Origin: Candidatus Spyradenecus faecavium
GTDB lineage: Bacteria > Verrucomicrobiota > Kiritimatiellia > RFP12 > DVOR01
DNA length: 17,547 bases
Direction: 5' to 3'
NCBI GenBank assembly: GCA_018713405.1
Contig: DVOR01000234.1
Span: 1 to 17,547, forward strand
Shown here: positions 7,252 to 14,702 of the stretch, piece after piece
Position numbering within the stretch: position 1 is the stretch's first letter
How the letters are laid out: each line of letters opens with the position of its first letter
Notes under the pieces: generated by a model
Seen by the model: the letters and a program-made list of their open reading frames with translations, nothing else
What the model was told of the DNA's origin: nothing
Database searches by the model: none
Made by a program: the position numbers and the translations under genes

Positions 7252-9591
7252 ATGGAGACCCCGATCAACCTCTTTACGCTCCCGCCCGGCCGCGTGCACA
7301 TCATGGGCATCTGCGGCGTGGGCGCCGCCGGCATCGCTTGGATGCTCCACCTGCGCGGGTGGGCCGTCTCGGGGTGCGACCGCCACGTCCCGCCCACGCT
7401 TGGCCGCTTCTTCGCCCGCAACGGCATCACCGTCCGCCAGAACCACGACCCCGCCCACCTCTCCGAGTGCGACGTGCTCGTCCACAGCGCGGCCATCCGG
7501 CCCGACGAGCCGGAGCTGACCCTGGCCAAGGCCGGCGGCATCCCCGTCCTCTCGCGCGGCGAGTGCCTGGCCGGCTGGGTCAGCGGCCTGCGTTCCGTCG
7601 CCGTTTGCGGCACGCACGGCAAGACGACCTCCGCCTGTTTCGCCACGCGCCTCCTCCAATGCGTGGGCCGCAACCCGCTCTGGTGCCTGGGCGGCTACAC
7701 CCCCCGCCTGCTCACCAACGCCGGCCCCCGCCACGGCTCCTTGGCCGGCAAGCTCCCGCCCGACCAAATCGCCGTCGCCGAGGCCGACGAGAGCGACGGC
7801 ACCCTGGCCTACGAGCACCCCGCCGTCACCCTCATCACCAACATCGAGCTCGACCACCTGGACCACTTCACCTCGGCCGACGAGCTGGAACGCTGCTTCG
7901 CCGCCGTCGTCGACAACACCCGCGAGGGCGTCGCCGTCTGCGCCGACTCCCCCTGGGCCATGCGCGTGGCCGCGCGTTACGGCGGCCCCATCCTCTCCTA
8001 CGGCCACTCCCCCGACGCCCAGCTCCGCGCCGAGAACCTCCGCTGCACCGCCGAGGAATCGCGCTTCACCCTCTTCCACGGCGCCGCCCGCCTGGGCGAG
8101 GTCACCCTCCCCATCCCCGGCCGCCACAACGTCTCCAACGCCCTCGGCGCCATGGCCGCCTGCATGCTCCTGGGCGTGGAGGCCCCCGCCCTCCTCGACG
8201 CCCTACCGCAGGCCTGCGCAGAGTTGCCCAAGCGCCGCTTCCAGTGGCTCACCTCGCAGGAGGCCCCCGTGCGCGTGGTGGTCGACTACGCCCACCATCC
8301 CACCGAGATCCAGGCGATGCTCTCCATCGCCCGCCTCCAGAAGCCCACGCGCCTGCGCCTGGTCTTCCAGCCCCACCGCTACTCCCGCACCCGCAAGCTC
8401 CTCCCCGAGTTCGTCCCCGCCTTCGACGGCGTCGACGAGCTCATCCTCATGCCGGTCTACGCCGCCAGCGAGGACCGCTCCGCCGGCTGCGAGAGCGACG
8501 CGCTCTACGCCGCCATCCGCGCGCACGACCCCGCGCTCCGCATCCTCCTCGCCCGCGACGCCGACGAGGTCACCCACTACCTCCTCAAGACCGCCAGCCC
8601 CGGCGACCTCATCCTCGTCGTCGGCGCCGGCGACGTCGAGCGCATCGGCTACGCCCTGCGCGACGCCCTCCCGACCCCCGGCGCCGCGCCCGCCGTCCAG
8701 ACGCCCCGCGACCTCCTCGAGCCCATCCTCCACGACGCCGTCGAGTTCCGCGCCGACGAGCCCCTCGCCAAGCACACCCTCTATCGCGTCGGCGGCGTGG
8801 CCGACCTCCTGGCCTTGCCCCGCGACGTCCCCGCGCTCTCCGCCCTCCGCCTCCTCTGCACCCGCCGCGGCGTGCCCATCCGCTTCCACGGCGGCGGCTC
8901 GGACACCTGGTTCTCCGACCTTGGCCTTCGGGGCGTCCTCTGCCTGCTCCGCGGCCCCGCCTTCGAGGGCTACGACCGCGCGGGCGACGAGGTCACCGTC
9001 GGCGCCGGCCTCATGGGCCCCGCCCTCCTCGCCCGCCTCGAGGCCGACGGCCTCAGCGGCCTGGAGTTCATGCAGGGCATCCCCGGCACCGTCGGCGGCT
9101 GGGTCCGCATGAATGCCGGCGCCCACGGCCACGCCATCTGGGAACGCGTCGTCGGCGTGCGTGCCGTCCTCGCCGACGGCCAGCTCCGCCATATTCCCGC
9201 CCAGGCCGTCCTCGCCGGCTATCGCTCCGTCCGCGGCCTCGACGGCCTGGCCGTCATCGCCGTCACCCTCCGCTTGGACCCGGCCACCCCCGAGGCCGTC
9301 CGCGAGCGTCGCGCTGCCTTCGCCGCCAAGCGCACCGACCTCGCGGGGCTCCGTTGCTGCGGCTCCCTCTTCCGCAACCCGCCCGCCGAGCCCGCCGGCG
9401 CCATCCTCGACCGCCTCGGCGCCAAGCAGTGGCGCGTCGGCGGCGCCTTCGTCGCGCCCCAGCACGCCAACGTCCTCGCCGCCGGCGAAGGCTGCACCGC
9501 CTCCGACCTCCTGGCCCTCATGCAACGGATGCGCGACGCCGTCTCCGCCGCCGTCGGCGCCGCCCCCCTCCCCGAGGTCCAGGGTTTCTGA
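7252..9591 (+). CDS. murC-murB: Bifunctional UDP-N-acetylmuramate--L-alanine ligase / UDP-N-acetylenolpyruvoylglucosamine reductase (MurC-MurB fusion)
   Basis: This 779-aa cytosolic protein fuses two early peptidoglycan precursor enzymes: MurB reduces UDP-GlcNAc-enolpyruvate to UDP-MurNAc, and MurC adds L-alanine to it. MurC occupies about 1-470, with the N-terminal IMGICGVGAAG nucleotide-sugar motif, ATP loop GTHGKTT (120-126), EADESDGT from E177 and DYAHHPTE from D345. A linker rich in A, P and acidic residues (about 470-500) leads to MurB, starting near K507 (KHTLYRVGG). The FAD-binding segment is GGGSDTWFSD rather than the common GxGSNLL form. GIPGTVGG is conserved, and GSLFRNP gives S705 as candidate proton donor. 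ATG 7252 is chosen over an in-frame upstream ATG at 7207 because AAAGGA (7239-7244) precedes it and MurC normally starts here. The stop of the preceding small ORF lies 4 bases upstream. Confidence 0.93.
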   Translation: METPINLFTLPPGRVHIMGICGVGAAGIAWMLHLRGWAVSGCDRHVPPTLGRFFARNGITVRQNHDPAHLSECDVLVHSAAIRPDEPELTLAKAGGIPVLSRGECLAGWVSGLRSVAVCGTHGKTTSACFATRLLQCVGRNPLWCLGGYTPRLLTNAGPRHGSLAGKLPPDQIAVAEADESDGTLAYEHPAVTLITNIELDHLDHFTSADELERCFAAVVDNTREGVAVCADSPWAMRVAARYGGPILSYGHSPDAQLRAENLRCTAEESRFTLFHGAARLGEVTLPIPGRHNVSNALGAMAACMLLGVEAPALLDALPQACAELPKRRFQWLTSQEAPVRVVVDYAHHPTEIQAMLSIARLQKPTRLRLVFQPHRYSRTRKLLPEFVPAFDGVDELILMPVYAASEDRSAGCESDALYAAIRAHDPALRILLARDADEVTHYLLKTASPGDLILVVGAGDVERIGYALRDALPTPGAAPAVQTPRDLLEPILHDAVEFRADEPLAKHTLYRVGGVADLLALPRDVPALSALRLLCTRRGVPIRFHGGGSDTWFSDLGLRGVLCLLRGPAFEGYDRAGDEVTVGAGLMGPALLARLEADGLSGLEFMQGIPGTVGGWVRMNAGAHGHAIWERVVGVRAVLADGQLRHIPAQAVLAGYRSVRGLDGLAVIAVTLRLDPATPEAVRERRAAFAAKRTDLAGLRCCGSLFRNPPAEPAGAILDRLGAKQWRVGGAFVAPQHANVLAAGEGCTASDLLALMQRMRDAVSAAVGAAPLPEVQGF

Positions 9592-9614
9592 CCCTTTCCC
9601 GCCGGCACCTTGGG

Positions 9615-9644
9615 ATGACAACAGGCGGCACGGTGTGTTATAAT
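9615..9644 (+). promoter_or_regulatory. Strong promoter of the thioredoxin-LysM operon
   Basis: ATGACA (9615-9620, 5/6 match to the -35 box), an 18-bp spacer and a perfect TATAAT (9639-9644), with an extended-10 TG at 9636-9637. The -10 box starts 39 bp before the thioredoxin ATG. This is the best consensus promoter in the window. Confidence 0.8.
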
Positions 9645-9677
9645 GAGGGCATTCCAACCCCACGTGAGGAATCCGAC

Positions 9678-10001
9678 ATGACCGTTGAGCATTTTGACGA
9701 ACAGGCCTTCGAGGCCGCCACCGCCTCCGGCGTCGCCTTGGTCGACTTCTGGGCCACTTGGTGCGGCCCCTGCAAGATGCAGGGCGCGATCCTCGACAAG
9801 ATGGAGCTCCCCGCCGACCTCGCCGGCAAGGTGCGCGTCGGCAAGGTGGACATCGACCAAGTGCCGTCCCTGGCCGTCAAGTTCCAGGTACAGACCATTC
9901 CCACCCTCATCCTCTTCAAGGACGGCCAGCCCATCGATCGCATGGTCGGCGTCACCCGCGCCGACGTCCTCGTCGAGAAGCTCAGCCAGGCCGCGCTGTG
10001 A
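9678..10001 (+). CDS. trxA: Thioredoxin
   Basis: This 107-aa cytosolic disulfide reductase has the classic thioredoxin length and fold signature. The redox centre is WCGPC at W28-C32 with catalytic C29 and C32. The preceding VDFWATW strand is conserved, the buried aspartate (D23) is present, and the cis-proline is P75 in QTIPTLILF. No signal peptide or membrane anchor is seen. GAGGA (9666-9670) lies 7 bp upstream of ATG. The TGA overlaps the GTG start of the downstream LysM gene, so the two are translationally coupled under one strong promoter. Which thioredoxin reductase serves it is not visible in the window; the symbol trxA is given by family, not by proven orthology. Confidence 0.93.
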   Translation: MTVEHFDEQAFEAATASGVALVDFWATWCGPCKMQGAILDKMELPADLAGKVRVGKVDIDQVPSLAVKFQVQTIPTLILFKDGQPIDRMVGVTRADVLVEKLSQAAL

Positions 10002-10537
10002 AGGCCGCGCTCCTTCTGACCTTCGCCCTGTTGGCCGCCGCGCCGAGCCTGGCCCAACGCGCCGTGGCCCAGCAGCAGCAGGCCCTCCGCGAGCTTCAGC
10101 TCTCCGTCCAGCGCCTCGCCGCGCGCATCGACGCCGTCGAGCAACGGCAGACCGCCCTCGCGGGGCGCCTGGCCGCCATCGAGCGCGGCGCCGGCGATTC
10201 CGACCTGGCCACCAAGGACGAGGTCGCCGCCCTGCGCGCCGACCTCTCCGCCCTCCGCTCCTCGCAGGAGGCGATGCGCGGCGAGATCGTCAGCGACCTC
10301 TCCGGGCGCATGGCCGCCCTCTCCGAGCGCCAGGCCAAGGCCGCGGAGGCCGCCGCCAAGGCCGCCGCCGCGCAGTCCCGCGGCTCCGGCTACAGCCATG
10401 TCGTCGAGGCCGGGCAGACCCTCTCGGCCATCGGCGAGGCCTACGGCGTCTCCGTCCGCGCCATCATGCGCGCCAACAAGATTTCCGACCCCACCAAACT
10501 CCAGGTCGGGCAGAAACTCTTCATCCCCGACCCCTGA
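9998..10537 (+). CDS. Exported coiled-coil protein with C-terminal LysM domain
   Basis: This 179-aa protein probably binds peptidoglycan outside the inner membrane. It starts at GTG 9998, overlapping the thioredoxin stop by 4 bases (GTGA). A signal peptide is evident at 1-19 (KAALLLTFALLAAAPSLA, cleaved before Q20), with no lipobox cysteine. Residues about 22-128 are rich in Q, A, E, R and L with heptad-like spacing, and read as a long coiled coil ending in an A/K-rich linker. The LysM domain is 132-179 (VEAGQTLSAIGEAYGVS, then LQVGQKLFIP), the usual GlcNAc-containing glycan binder. There is no catalytic domain, so it is more likely structural or regulatory than a hydrolase. An intrinsic terminator follows 8 bases after the stop. 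Confidence 0.85.
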   Translation: MKAALLLTFALLAAAPSLAQRAVAQQQQALRELQLSVQRLAARIDAVEQRQTALAGRLAAIERGAGDSDLATKDEVAALRADLSALRSSQEAMRGEIVSDLSGRMAALSERQAKAAEAAAKAAAAQSRGSGYSHVVEAGQTLSAIGEAYGVSVRAIMRANKISDPTKLQVGQKLFIPDP

Positions 10538-10545
10538 GGACAGGA

Positions 10546-10583
10546 GGGGCGAGGCGGTTCAGGCCGCCCCGCCCCCTTTTTTT
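10546..10583 (+). terminator. Rho-independent terminator after the thioredoxin-LysM operon
   Basis: GGGGCG-A-GGCGG (10546-10557) pairs with CCGCC-C-CGCCCC (10564-10575) with one A/C mismatch. The loop is TTCAGG, and seven T's lie at 10577-10583. Confidence 0.9.
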
Positions 10584-10606
10584 GTGCCGCGTTCCACCCC
10601 GTACGT

Positions 10607-10612
10607 TAGGAT
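10607..10612 (+). promoter_or_regulatory. Weak candidate -10 box of the phosphate symporter gene
   Basis: TAGGAT (4/6) lies 26 bp before the start codon and just ahead of AGGAG. No convincing -35 is present. A promoter is expected here because a strong terminator lies immediately upstream, but the exact site is uncertain. Confidence 0.3.
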
Positions 10613-10632
10613 TCCGTTAGCAGGAGATTGGC

Positions 10633-12366
10633 ATGGACACCCTTCTGGCCGCCATCGAACAGTTTACCGTCATCGGGGGCGCAGGCGTCGCCGCCGTCGT
10701 GGCCTGCCTCATCGGCGGGTTGGGCATCTTCCTGCTGGGGATGCAACAGATCTCCGAGGGCCTGCAGGGCGTGGCCGGGCCGCGCATGCGCAAGCTCGTG
10801 GCCGCGGCCACCACCAACCGCTTCGCGGGCGTGGCCACCGGCACGGTGGTCACCGCCATCATCCAGAGCTCCTCGGTCACCACCGTCATGGTGGTGGGCA
10901 TGGTCACCAGCGGCATCATGACGTTGCTGCAGGCCATCAACGTGATCATCGGCGCGAACATCGGCACCACCGTCACCGCCTGGCTCGTGGCGGTCTTCCC
11001 GAAGGTGGGCATCACGGCCATCATGTCGGTCATCGGCGTGGCGGCCATCCTCTACCTCTTCGCCACGCGCGAGCGCTGGAAGTTCGTGGGCCTCATCCTT
11101 CTGGGCCTGGGCCTCATCTTCTTCGGCCTCGAGCTCATGAGCGGCGCCCTCGCGCCCATCTCGGAATCGCAGGGCATGATGGACGCGATGGCCCTCTTCT
11201 CCGCCACCGCGCCCGACGGCGGCTTCGCCGTCTGGGGCATGGTCAAGTGCATCCTGGTGGGCGCCGTCGCCACGGCCATCGTGCAGAGCTCCTCCGCCAC
11301 CACGGGCATCGCCATCATCCTCGTCGCCGAGGGCTCCATCGACTTCTACACCGCCGCGTGCCTGGTGCTGGGCATGAACATCGGCACCACCGTCACGGCC
11401 TGGTTGGCCGCCCTCAACGCCCCCACCAACGCCCGCCGCGCCGCCCTCGCCCACTCCCTCTTCAACGTCATCGGCGTCCTCATCATGGCGCCGCTCTTCC
11501 CCTTGGCCATCCCCGCCGCCGTCCGCTTCTTCCACATCGACACGATGGGGCCCGAGCAGCTCACCTTCGCCGTCGCCGGCGTCCATACCGCCTTCAATCT
11601 CATCAACACCTGCGTCTTCCTCCCCTTCACCCGCGCCTTCGCTTGGCTCATCGAGCGCATCATCCCCGACCCGAAGGTCCGCGAACTCCCGCGCCTGGCC
11701 CTGCTCAACCCCCTCAAGGTCGCCCCCGTCGTCGCCGTCGAGCAGGCCCGCAAGGAGGTCGAGCACATGGCCGACCGCTGCGCCCAGCTCCTGGCCGACT
11801 TCCGCAACGTCCTCGCCGGCAAGACCAACGACGAGCTGGAGAACGACATCTTCCACCGCGAGGAGGAGCTCGACGTCATCCAGCACGAGGTCTCCGCCTT
11901 CCTCGGCCAGATCATGTCCACCAACCTCCCCGCGGACGTCGCCTACCGCTCGCGCATGCTCCTGCGCGTCGCCGACGAGTACGAGTCCGTCTCCGACGAG
12001 GTCGCCGCCCTGCTCAAGCAGCTCATCCGCATGCGCCGCGGCAAGATGAAGCTCTCCGACCGCGGCCGCCAGGCCCTCCTCGGCCTCCACGACCTCTGCG
12101 CCACCTTCGCCGCCACCGTCTCCGAGGCCTTCCGCCAAGGCAAGGCCCACGCCGCCGACGTTCTCGCCGACATGTACCCCGACGCCGCCGGCATCTCCGC
12201 CCGCGTCAAGGAAATCCGCAAGGACCAGATGGCCCGCCTGGCCGAGCACGACCCGACCCTCGACCCGCTCTGCGTCGTCATCGTCCTCGACGTCCTCAAC
12301 ATCTACCGCCGCCTCAAGGAAGATTGCCTCAACATCGGCGAGGCCATGCTCGACGAGGCCCGCTGA
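10633..12366 (+). CDS. Na+/phosphate symporter (NptA/PNaS family) with PhoU-like C-terminal domain
   Basis: This 577-aa inner-membrane protein takes up inorganic phosphate with sodium. The N-terminal part (about 1-355) has eight or more hydrophobic segments and the two inverted-repeat signature motifs of the family: IIQSSSVTT (Q78-S81) and IVQSSSATT (Q218-S221). Each is followed by a NIGTTVTAWL segment, the duplicated substrate-binding element. After PLKVAPVVAVEQ the chain becomes soluble and helical (about 365-577), with a PhoU-like pattern of long amphipathic helices, probably regulatory. This two-part architecture and length are normal for bacterial members. AGGAG (10622-10626) sits 6 bp before ATG. 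The gene is flanked by terminators and so is monocistronic. No pho box could be recognised with confidence. Confidence 0.92.
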   Translation: MDTLLAAIEQFTVIGGAGVAAVVACLIGGLGIFLLGMQQISEGLQGVAGPRMRKLVAAATTNRFAGVATGTVVTAIIQSSSVTTVMVVGMVTSGIMTLLQAINVIIGANIGTTVTAWLVAVFPKVGITAIMSVIGVAAILYLFATRERWKFVGLILLGLGLIFFGLELMSGALAPISESQGMMDAMALFSATAPDGGFAVWGMVKCILVGAVATAIVQSSSATTGIAIILVAEGSIDFYTAACLVLGMNIGTTVTAWLAALNAPTNARRAALAHSLFNVIGVLIMAPLFPLAIPAAVRFFHIDTMGPEQLTFAVAGVHTAFNLINTCVFLPFTRAFAWLIERIIPDPKVRELPRLALLNPLKVAPVVAVEQARKEVEHMADRCAQLLADFRNVLAGKTNDELENDIFHREEELDVIQHEVSAFLGQIMSTNLPADVAYRSRMLLRVADEYESVSDEVAALLKQLIRMRRGKMKLSDRGRQALLGLHDLCATFAATVSEAFRQGKAHAADVLADMYPDAAGISARVKEIRKDQMARLAEHDPTLDPLCVVIVLDVLNIYRRLKEDCLNIGEAMLDEAR

Positions 12367-12390
12367 CCGACTCCTCTCCCTTTCCTCCAA

Positions 12391-12418
12391 GCCGCCCCAT
12401 CCCGGGGCGGCTTTTTTT
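12391..12418 (+). terminator. Rho-independent terminator of the phosphate symporter gene
   Basis: Perfect 8-bp stem GCCGCCCC (12391-12398) / GGGGCGGC (12404-12411), loop ATCCC, then seven T's (12412-12418). It lies 24 bases past the stop. Confidence 0.93.
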
Positions 12419-12456
12419 GTGCCCTCCGCCCTCCGCCGCGCACGCCGGGAGGGGAC

Positions 12457-12489
12457 AAAAAAAGCCCCGGCACGAGGCCGGGGCTTTTT
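12457..12489 (-). terminator. Rho-independent terminator of pckG, potentially bidirectional
   Basis: Perfect 8-bp stem GCCCCGGC (12464-12471) / GCCGGGGC (12477-12484), loop ACGAG. On the minus strand it is followed by seven T's (12463-12457), and on the plus strand by five T's (12485-12489). It therefore ends pckG transcripts and may back up the symporter terminator 40 bp away. Confidence 0.93.
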
Positions 12490-12509
12490 GGCTTGGGGAA
12501 ACGCGCCGC

Positions 12510-14384
12510 TTACTTGTTGAGGGCGGCGGTGATCTCCTCGAGCTTGGCGGTGAGCTCGGCGGGGATGCGGTCGCCGAACTTCTCCCAGGACTCCTTGACG
12601 CCGGCGACTTCCTTCTTCCAGCCCTCGACGTCGACGGTGAGCAACTCGTGGAGCGTCTCAGGGGTCGTCTCGCAGCCGGTCAGGTCGATGGCGTCGTCGG
12701 TGGGCATGATGCCGATGGGGGTGTCCTTGGTCTTGGCGGTGCCCTCGATGGCCTCGCACGCCCACTTGAGGACGCGGGAGTTGTCGCCGAAGCCGGGCCA
12801 CATGAAGTGACCGTCGGCGTCCTTGCGGAACCAGTTCACGAAGAAGATCTTCGGGAGCTTGTCGGCGGCGATCTTCTTGCCCATCTCCAGCCAGTGGCCG
12901 AAGTAGTCGGCCATGTTGTAGCCGCAGAAGGGCAGCATGGCCATCGGGTCACGGCGGACCTGACCGATCTGGTCGGAGATGACGGCGGCGGTGACCTCGG
13001 AGCCGGCGGCGGAACCCATGTAGACGCCGTGGGCCCAGTCCTTGGCCATGTTCACCAGCGGGATGGTGGAGGGGCGGCGGCCGCCGAAGAGGATGGCGGT
13101 GACGGGCACGCCGTTGGGATCCTCCCACTCCTTGGCGATCACGGGGCACTGGACGGCAGGCGCCGTGAAGCGGGAGTTCGGGTGGGCGGCCTTGATGGGC
13201 TCGCCGGTGCCGTCAGGGCTGGCGACCATCTTGTTGGGCTTCTCCTTGGAGGCGTAGCAGTCGTTGCCCTTCCAGTCGATGCCGTGGGCAGGGGCGGGGA
13301 CGCCCATGTCTTCCCACCACACGTCGCCGTCGTCGGTCAGCACCACGTTGGTGAAGATGGTGTTCTTCTCGCAGGCGTGCAGGGCGTTGGGGTTGGAGAT
13401 CTTGGAGGTGCCGGGGGCGACGCCGAAGAAGCCGTTCTCGGGGTTGATGGCGTAGAGCGCGCCGTCCTTGCCCACATGCATCCAGGCGATGTCGTCGCCG
13501 CAGGTCTCGACCTTCCAGCCGGGGAGCGTCGGCAGCATCATGGCCAGGTTGGTCTTGCCGCAGGCGGAGGGGAAGGCCGCCGTGATGAAGTAGCTCTTGC
13601 CCTCGGGGCTGGTGAGCTTCAGGATGAGCATGTGCTCGGCCATCCAACCTTCCTTGCGGGCCAGGGCGGAGGCGATGCGCAGCGCGAAGCACTTCTTGCC
13701 GAGGAGGGCGTTGCCGCCGTAACCGGAACCGAAGGACCAGATGGCCTCCTCGCCGGGGTCGGTGAACTGGGTGATGTACTTCTTCTCCATCGGGGCGCAG
13801 GGCCAGGCCACATCCTTCTGGCCGGGCTCAAGCGGCGCGCCCACGGAGTGATAGCACTTGACGTACTCGGCGCCCTTGTTGATCAGGTCGAGCGCCGCGT
13901 CGCCCATGCGGGTCATGATGCGCATGTTGCAGACGACGTACGGGGAGTCCGTGAGCTCGACGCCCAGCTTGGAAAGGGGCGAGCCGATGGGGCCCATCGA
14001 GAAGGGGATGACATAGAGCGTGCGGCCCTTCATGCAGCCGGCGTAGAGATCCCACATGATCTTCTTCATCTCGGTGGGGTCCATCCAGTTGTTGGTGGGG
14101 CCGGCGTTGCTCTGGTCCTTGCAGCAGATGTAGGTGCGCTTCTCGACGCGCGCCACGTCGCTCTCATGGGAGCGGACGAGGTAGCAGCCGGGGCGCTTCT
14201 CTTCGTTCAGCTTCACCCAGGCGCCGCGGGCGACCTCGGCGGCGGCCAGGCGGTCAAACTCTTCCTGCGTGCCGTCGCAGACGACGATGTTCTCGGGGGT
14301 CGTGTGCTCGGCGAATTCCTTCACCCACGCCTTCAGCTCAGGGTTGGTGATTTTCTCAAGGGCTTTGCAGCAGCAGCTCATCAT
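12510..14384 (-). CDS. pckG: Phosphoenolpyruvate carboxykinase (GTP)
   Basis: PckG interconverts oxaloacetate + GTP and PEP + CO2 + GDP, in the cytosol, at the gluconeogenic/anaplerotic node; in fermentative succinate producers it can run in the carboxylating direction. The 624-aa length is normal for the GTP family. Visible motifs are the RTYICCKDQSNAGPTNNW substrate region, SFGSGYGGNALLGKKC, and the kinase-1a loop FPSACGKTNLAMM with the hyper-reactive C275 and K277. CGDDIAWM (metal-binding aspartates) follows, then the NPENGFFGVAPGTS region and the PFCGYNMADYFGHW guanine-binding segment. It is unrelated in sequence to the ATP-type PckA. The gene starts ATGATG; GGAGA at 14388-14392 is only about 3 bp from the first ATG, so the second (14381) may be the preferred start. 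It has its own promoter and terminator. Confidence 0.97.
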   Translation of the reverse strand: MMSCCCKALEKITNPELKAWVKEFAEHTTPENIVVCDGTQEEFDRLAAAEVARGAWVKLNEEKRPGCYLVRSHESDVARVEKRTYICCKDQSNAGPTNNWMDPTEMKKIMWDLYAGCMKGRTLYVIPFSMGPIGSPLSKLGVELTDSPYVVCNMRIMTRMGDAALDLINKGAEYVKCYHSVGAPLEPGQKDVAWPCAPMEKKYITQFTDPGEEAIWSFGSGYGGNALLGKKCFALRIASALARKEGWMAEHMLILKLTSPEGKSYFITAAFPSACGKTNLAMMLPTLPGWKVETCGDDIAWMHVGKDGALYAINPENGFFGVAPGTSKISNPNALHACEKNTIFTNVVLTDDGDVWWEDMGVPAPAHGIDWKGNDCYASKEKPNKMVASPDGTGEPIKAAHPNSRFTAPAVQCPVIAKEWEDPNGVPVTAILFGGRRPSTIPLVNMAKDWAHGVYMGSAAGSEVTAAVISDQIGQVRRDPMAMLPFCGYNMADYFGHWLEMGKKIAADKLPKIFFVNWFRKDADGHFMWPGFGDNSRVLKWACEAIEGTAKTKDTPIGIMPTDDAIDLTGCETTPETLHELLTVDVEGWKKEVAGVKESWEKFGDRIPAELTAKLEEITAALNK

Positions 14385-14465
14385 GCTTCTCCGTTGCGTT
14401 GGTTTGCCTTGGGGGCTTGGCCGCGCACCCGCGCTTCCGCCTACCGAGGCTTAAAAACGCTTTCT

Positions 14466-14494
14466 ATTGTACCGCACCCTGGCCGCCCGCGCAA
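14466..14494 (-). promoter_or_regulatory. Promoter of pckG
   Basis: On the minus strand, TTGCGC (14494-14489) acts as a 3/6 -35 box, followed by a 17-bp spacer and TACAAT (14471-14466), a 5/6 -10 box. Transcription would start near 14459, giving a leader of about 75 bases before pckG. Confidence 0.6.
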
Positions 14495-14505
14495 GTTTTT
14501 TGCGC
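14489..14505 (-). promoter_or_regulatory. Candidate operator overlapping the pckG -35 box
   Basis: A perfect 6-bp inverted repeat, GCGCAA (14489-14494) and TTGCGC (14500-14505), is separated by GTTTT. One arm is the -35 box itself. The symmetry and position fit a dimeric transcription factor site; the factor is unknown. It is not a terminator, because pckG transcription starts downstream of it. Confidence 0.4.
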
Positions 14506-14565
14506 AGACACCCACAAACCTGACGACGGTGGCTGTCATCCTCAGAGGGGGGCCGCATAAGGGGG

Positions 14566-14678
14566 CGATTCTGCATAAGTCCATATCTTTTTACGAAACC
14601 CTTAAGGGTCTGGGGTGAAACCCTTAGGGTTTTGGGTCGAACCCCTTAGGGTTTCGGGGCGGACCCTTTAGGGTTTGG
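14566..14678 (-). repeat. 113-bp palindrome-array element, copy B (inverted relative to copy A)
   Basis: On the plus strand this begins with CGATTCTGCATAAGTCC (14566-14582), the exact reverse complement of the tail of copy A. After a T-rich linker come four palindromic units at about 14594-14611, 14616-14636, 14638-14656 and 14661-14678, with CCC cores at 14599, 14621, 14642-14643 and 14664 (about 22-bp period). Positions 14617-14656 are identical over 40 bp to the complement of 5911-5950. Between the copies the palindromic units are better kept than the linkers. It lies in the 359-base divergent gap between pckG and the TRIC gene; the rest of that gap holds the two promoters and, at 14506-14565, nothing I recognise except an extra GCATAAG at 14555-14561. 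Confidence 0.9.
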
Positions 14679-14702
14679 GGGGCGAACGAGGGGGGTGGGG
14701 TG

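Noticed and set aside
7338..9677. Extension of the thioredoxin frame far upstream through murC-murB
   Set aside because: The upstream part is arginine/proline-rich shadow sequence. A perfect promoter, a Shine-Dalgarno sequence and the family N-terminus place the real start at 9678.
10398..14618. A 1406-aa plus-strand frame over the LysM, phosphate symporter and pckG genes
   Set aside because: It is R/H/P- and G-rich low-complexity sequence crossing three real genes, two terminators and both strands. It is not coding.
14594..14678. True telomeric repeat or linear replicon end
   Set aside because: CCCTAA/TTAGGG strings occur as symmetric palindromes separated by linkers inside the chromosome, not as head-to-tail hexamers at an end.
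14594..14678. Palindromes as Rho-independent terminators
   Set aside because: None of the hairpins is followed by a T-tract on either strand, and the genes beside copy B are divergent, so there is no transcript to end there.
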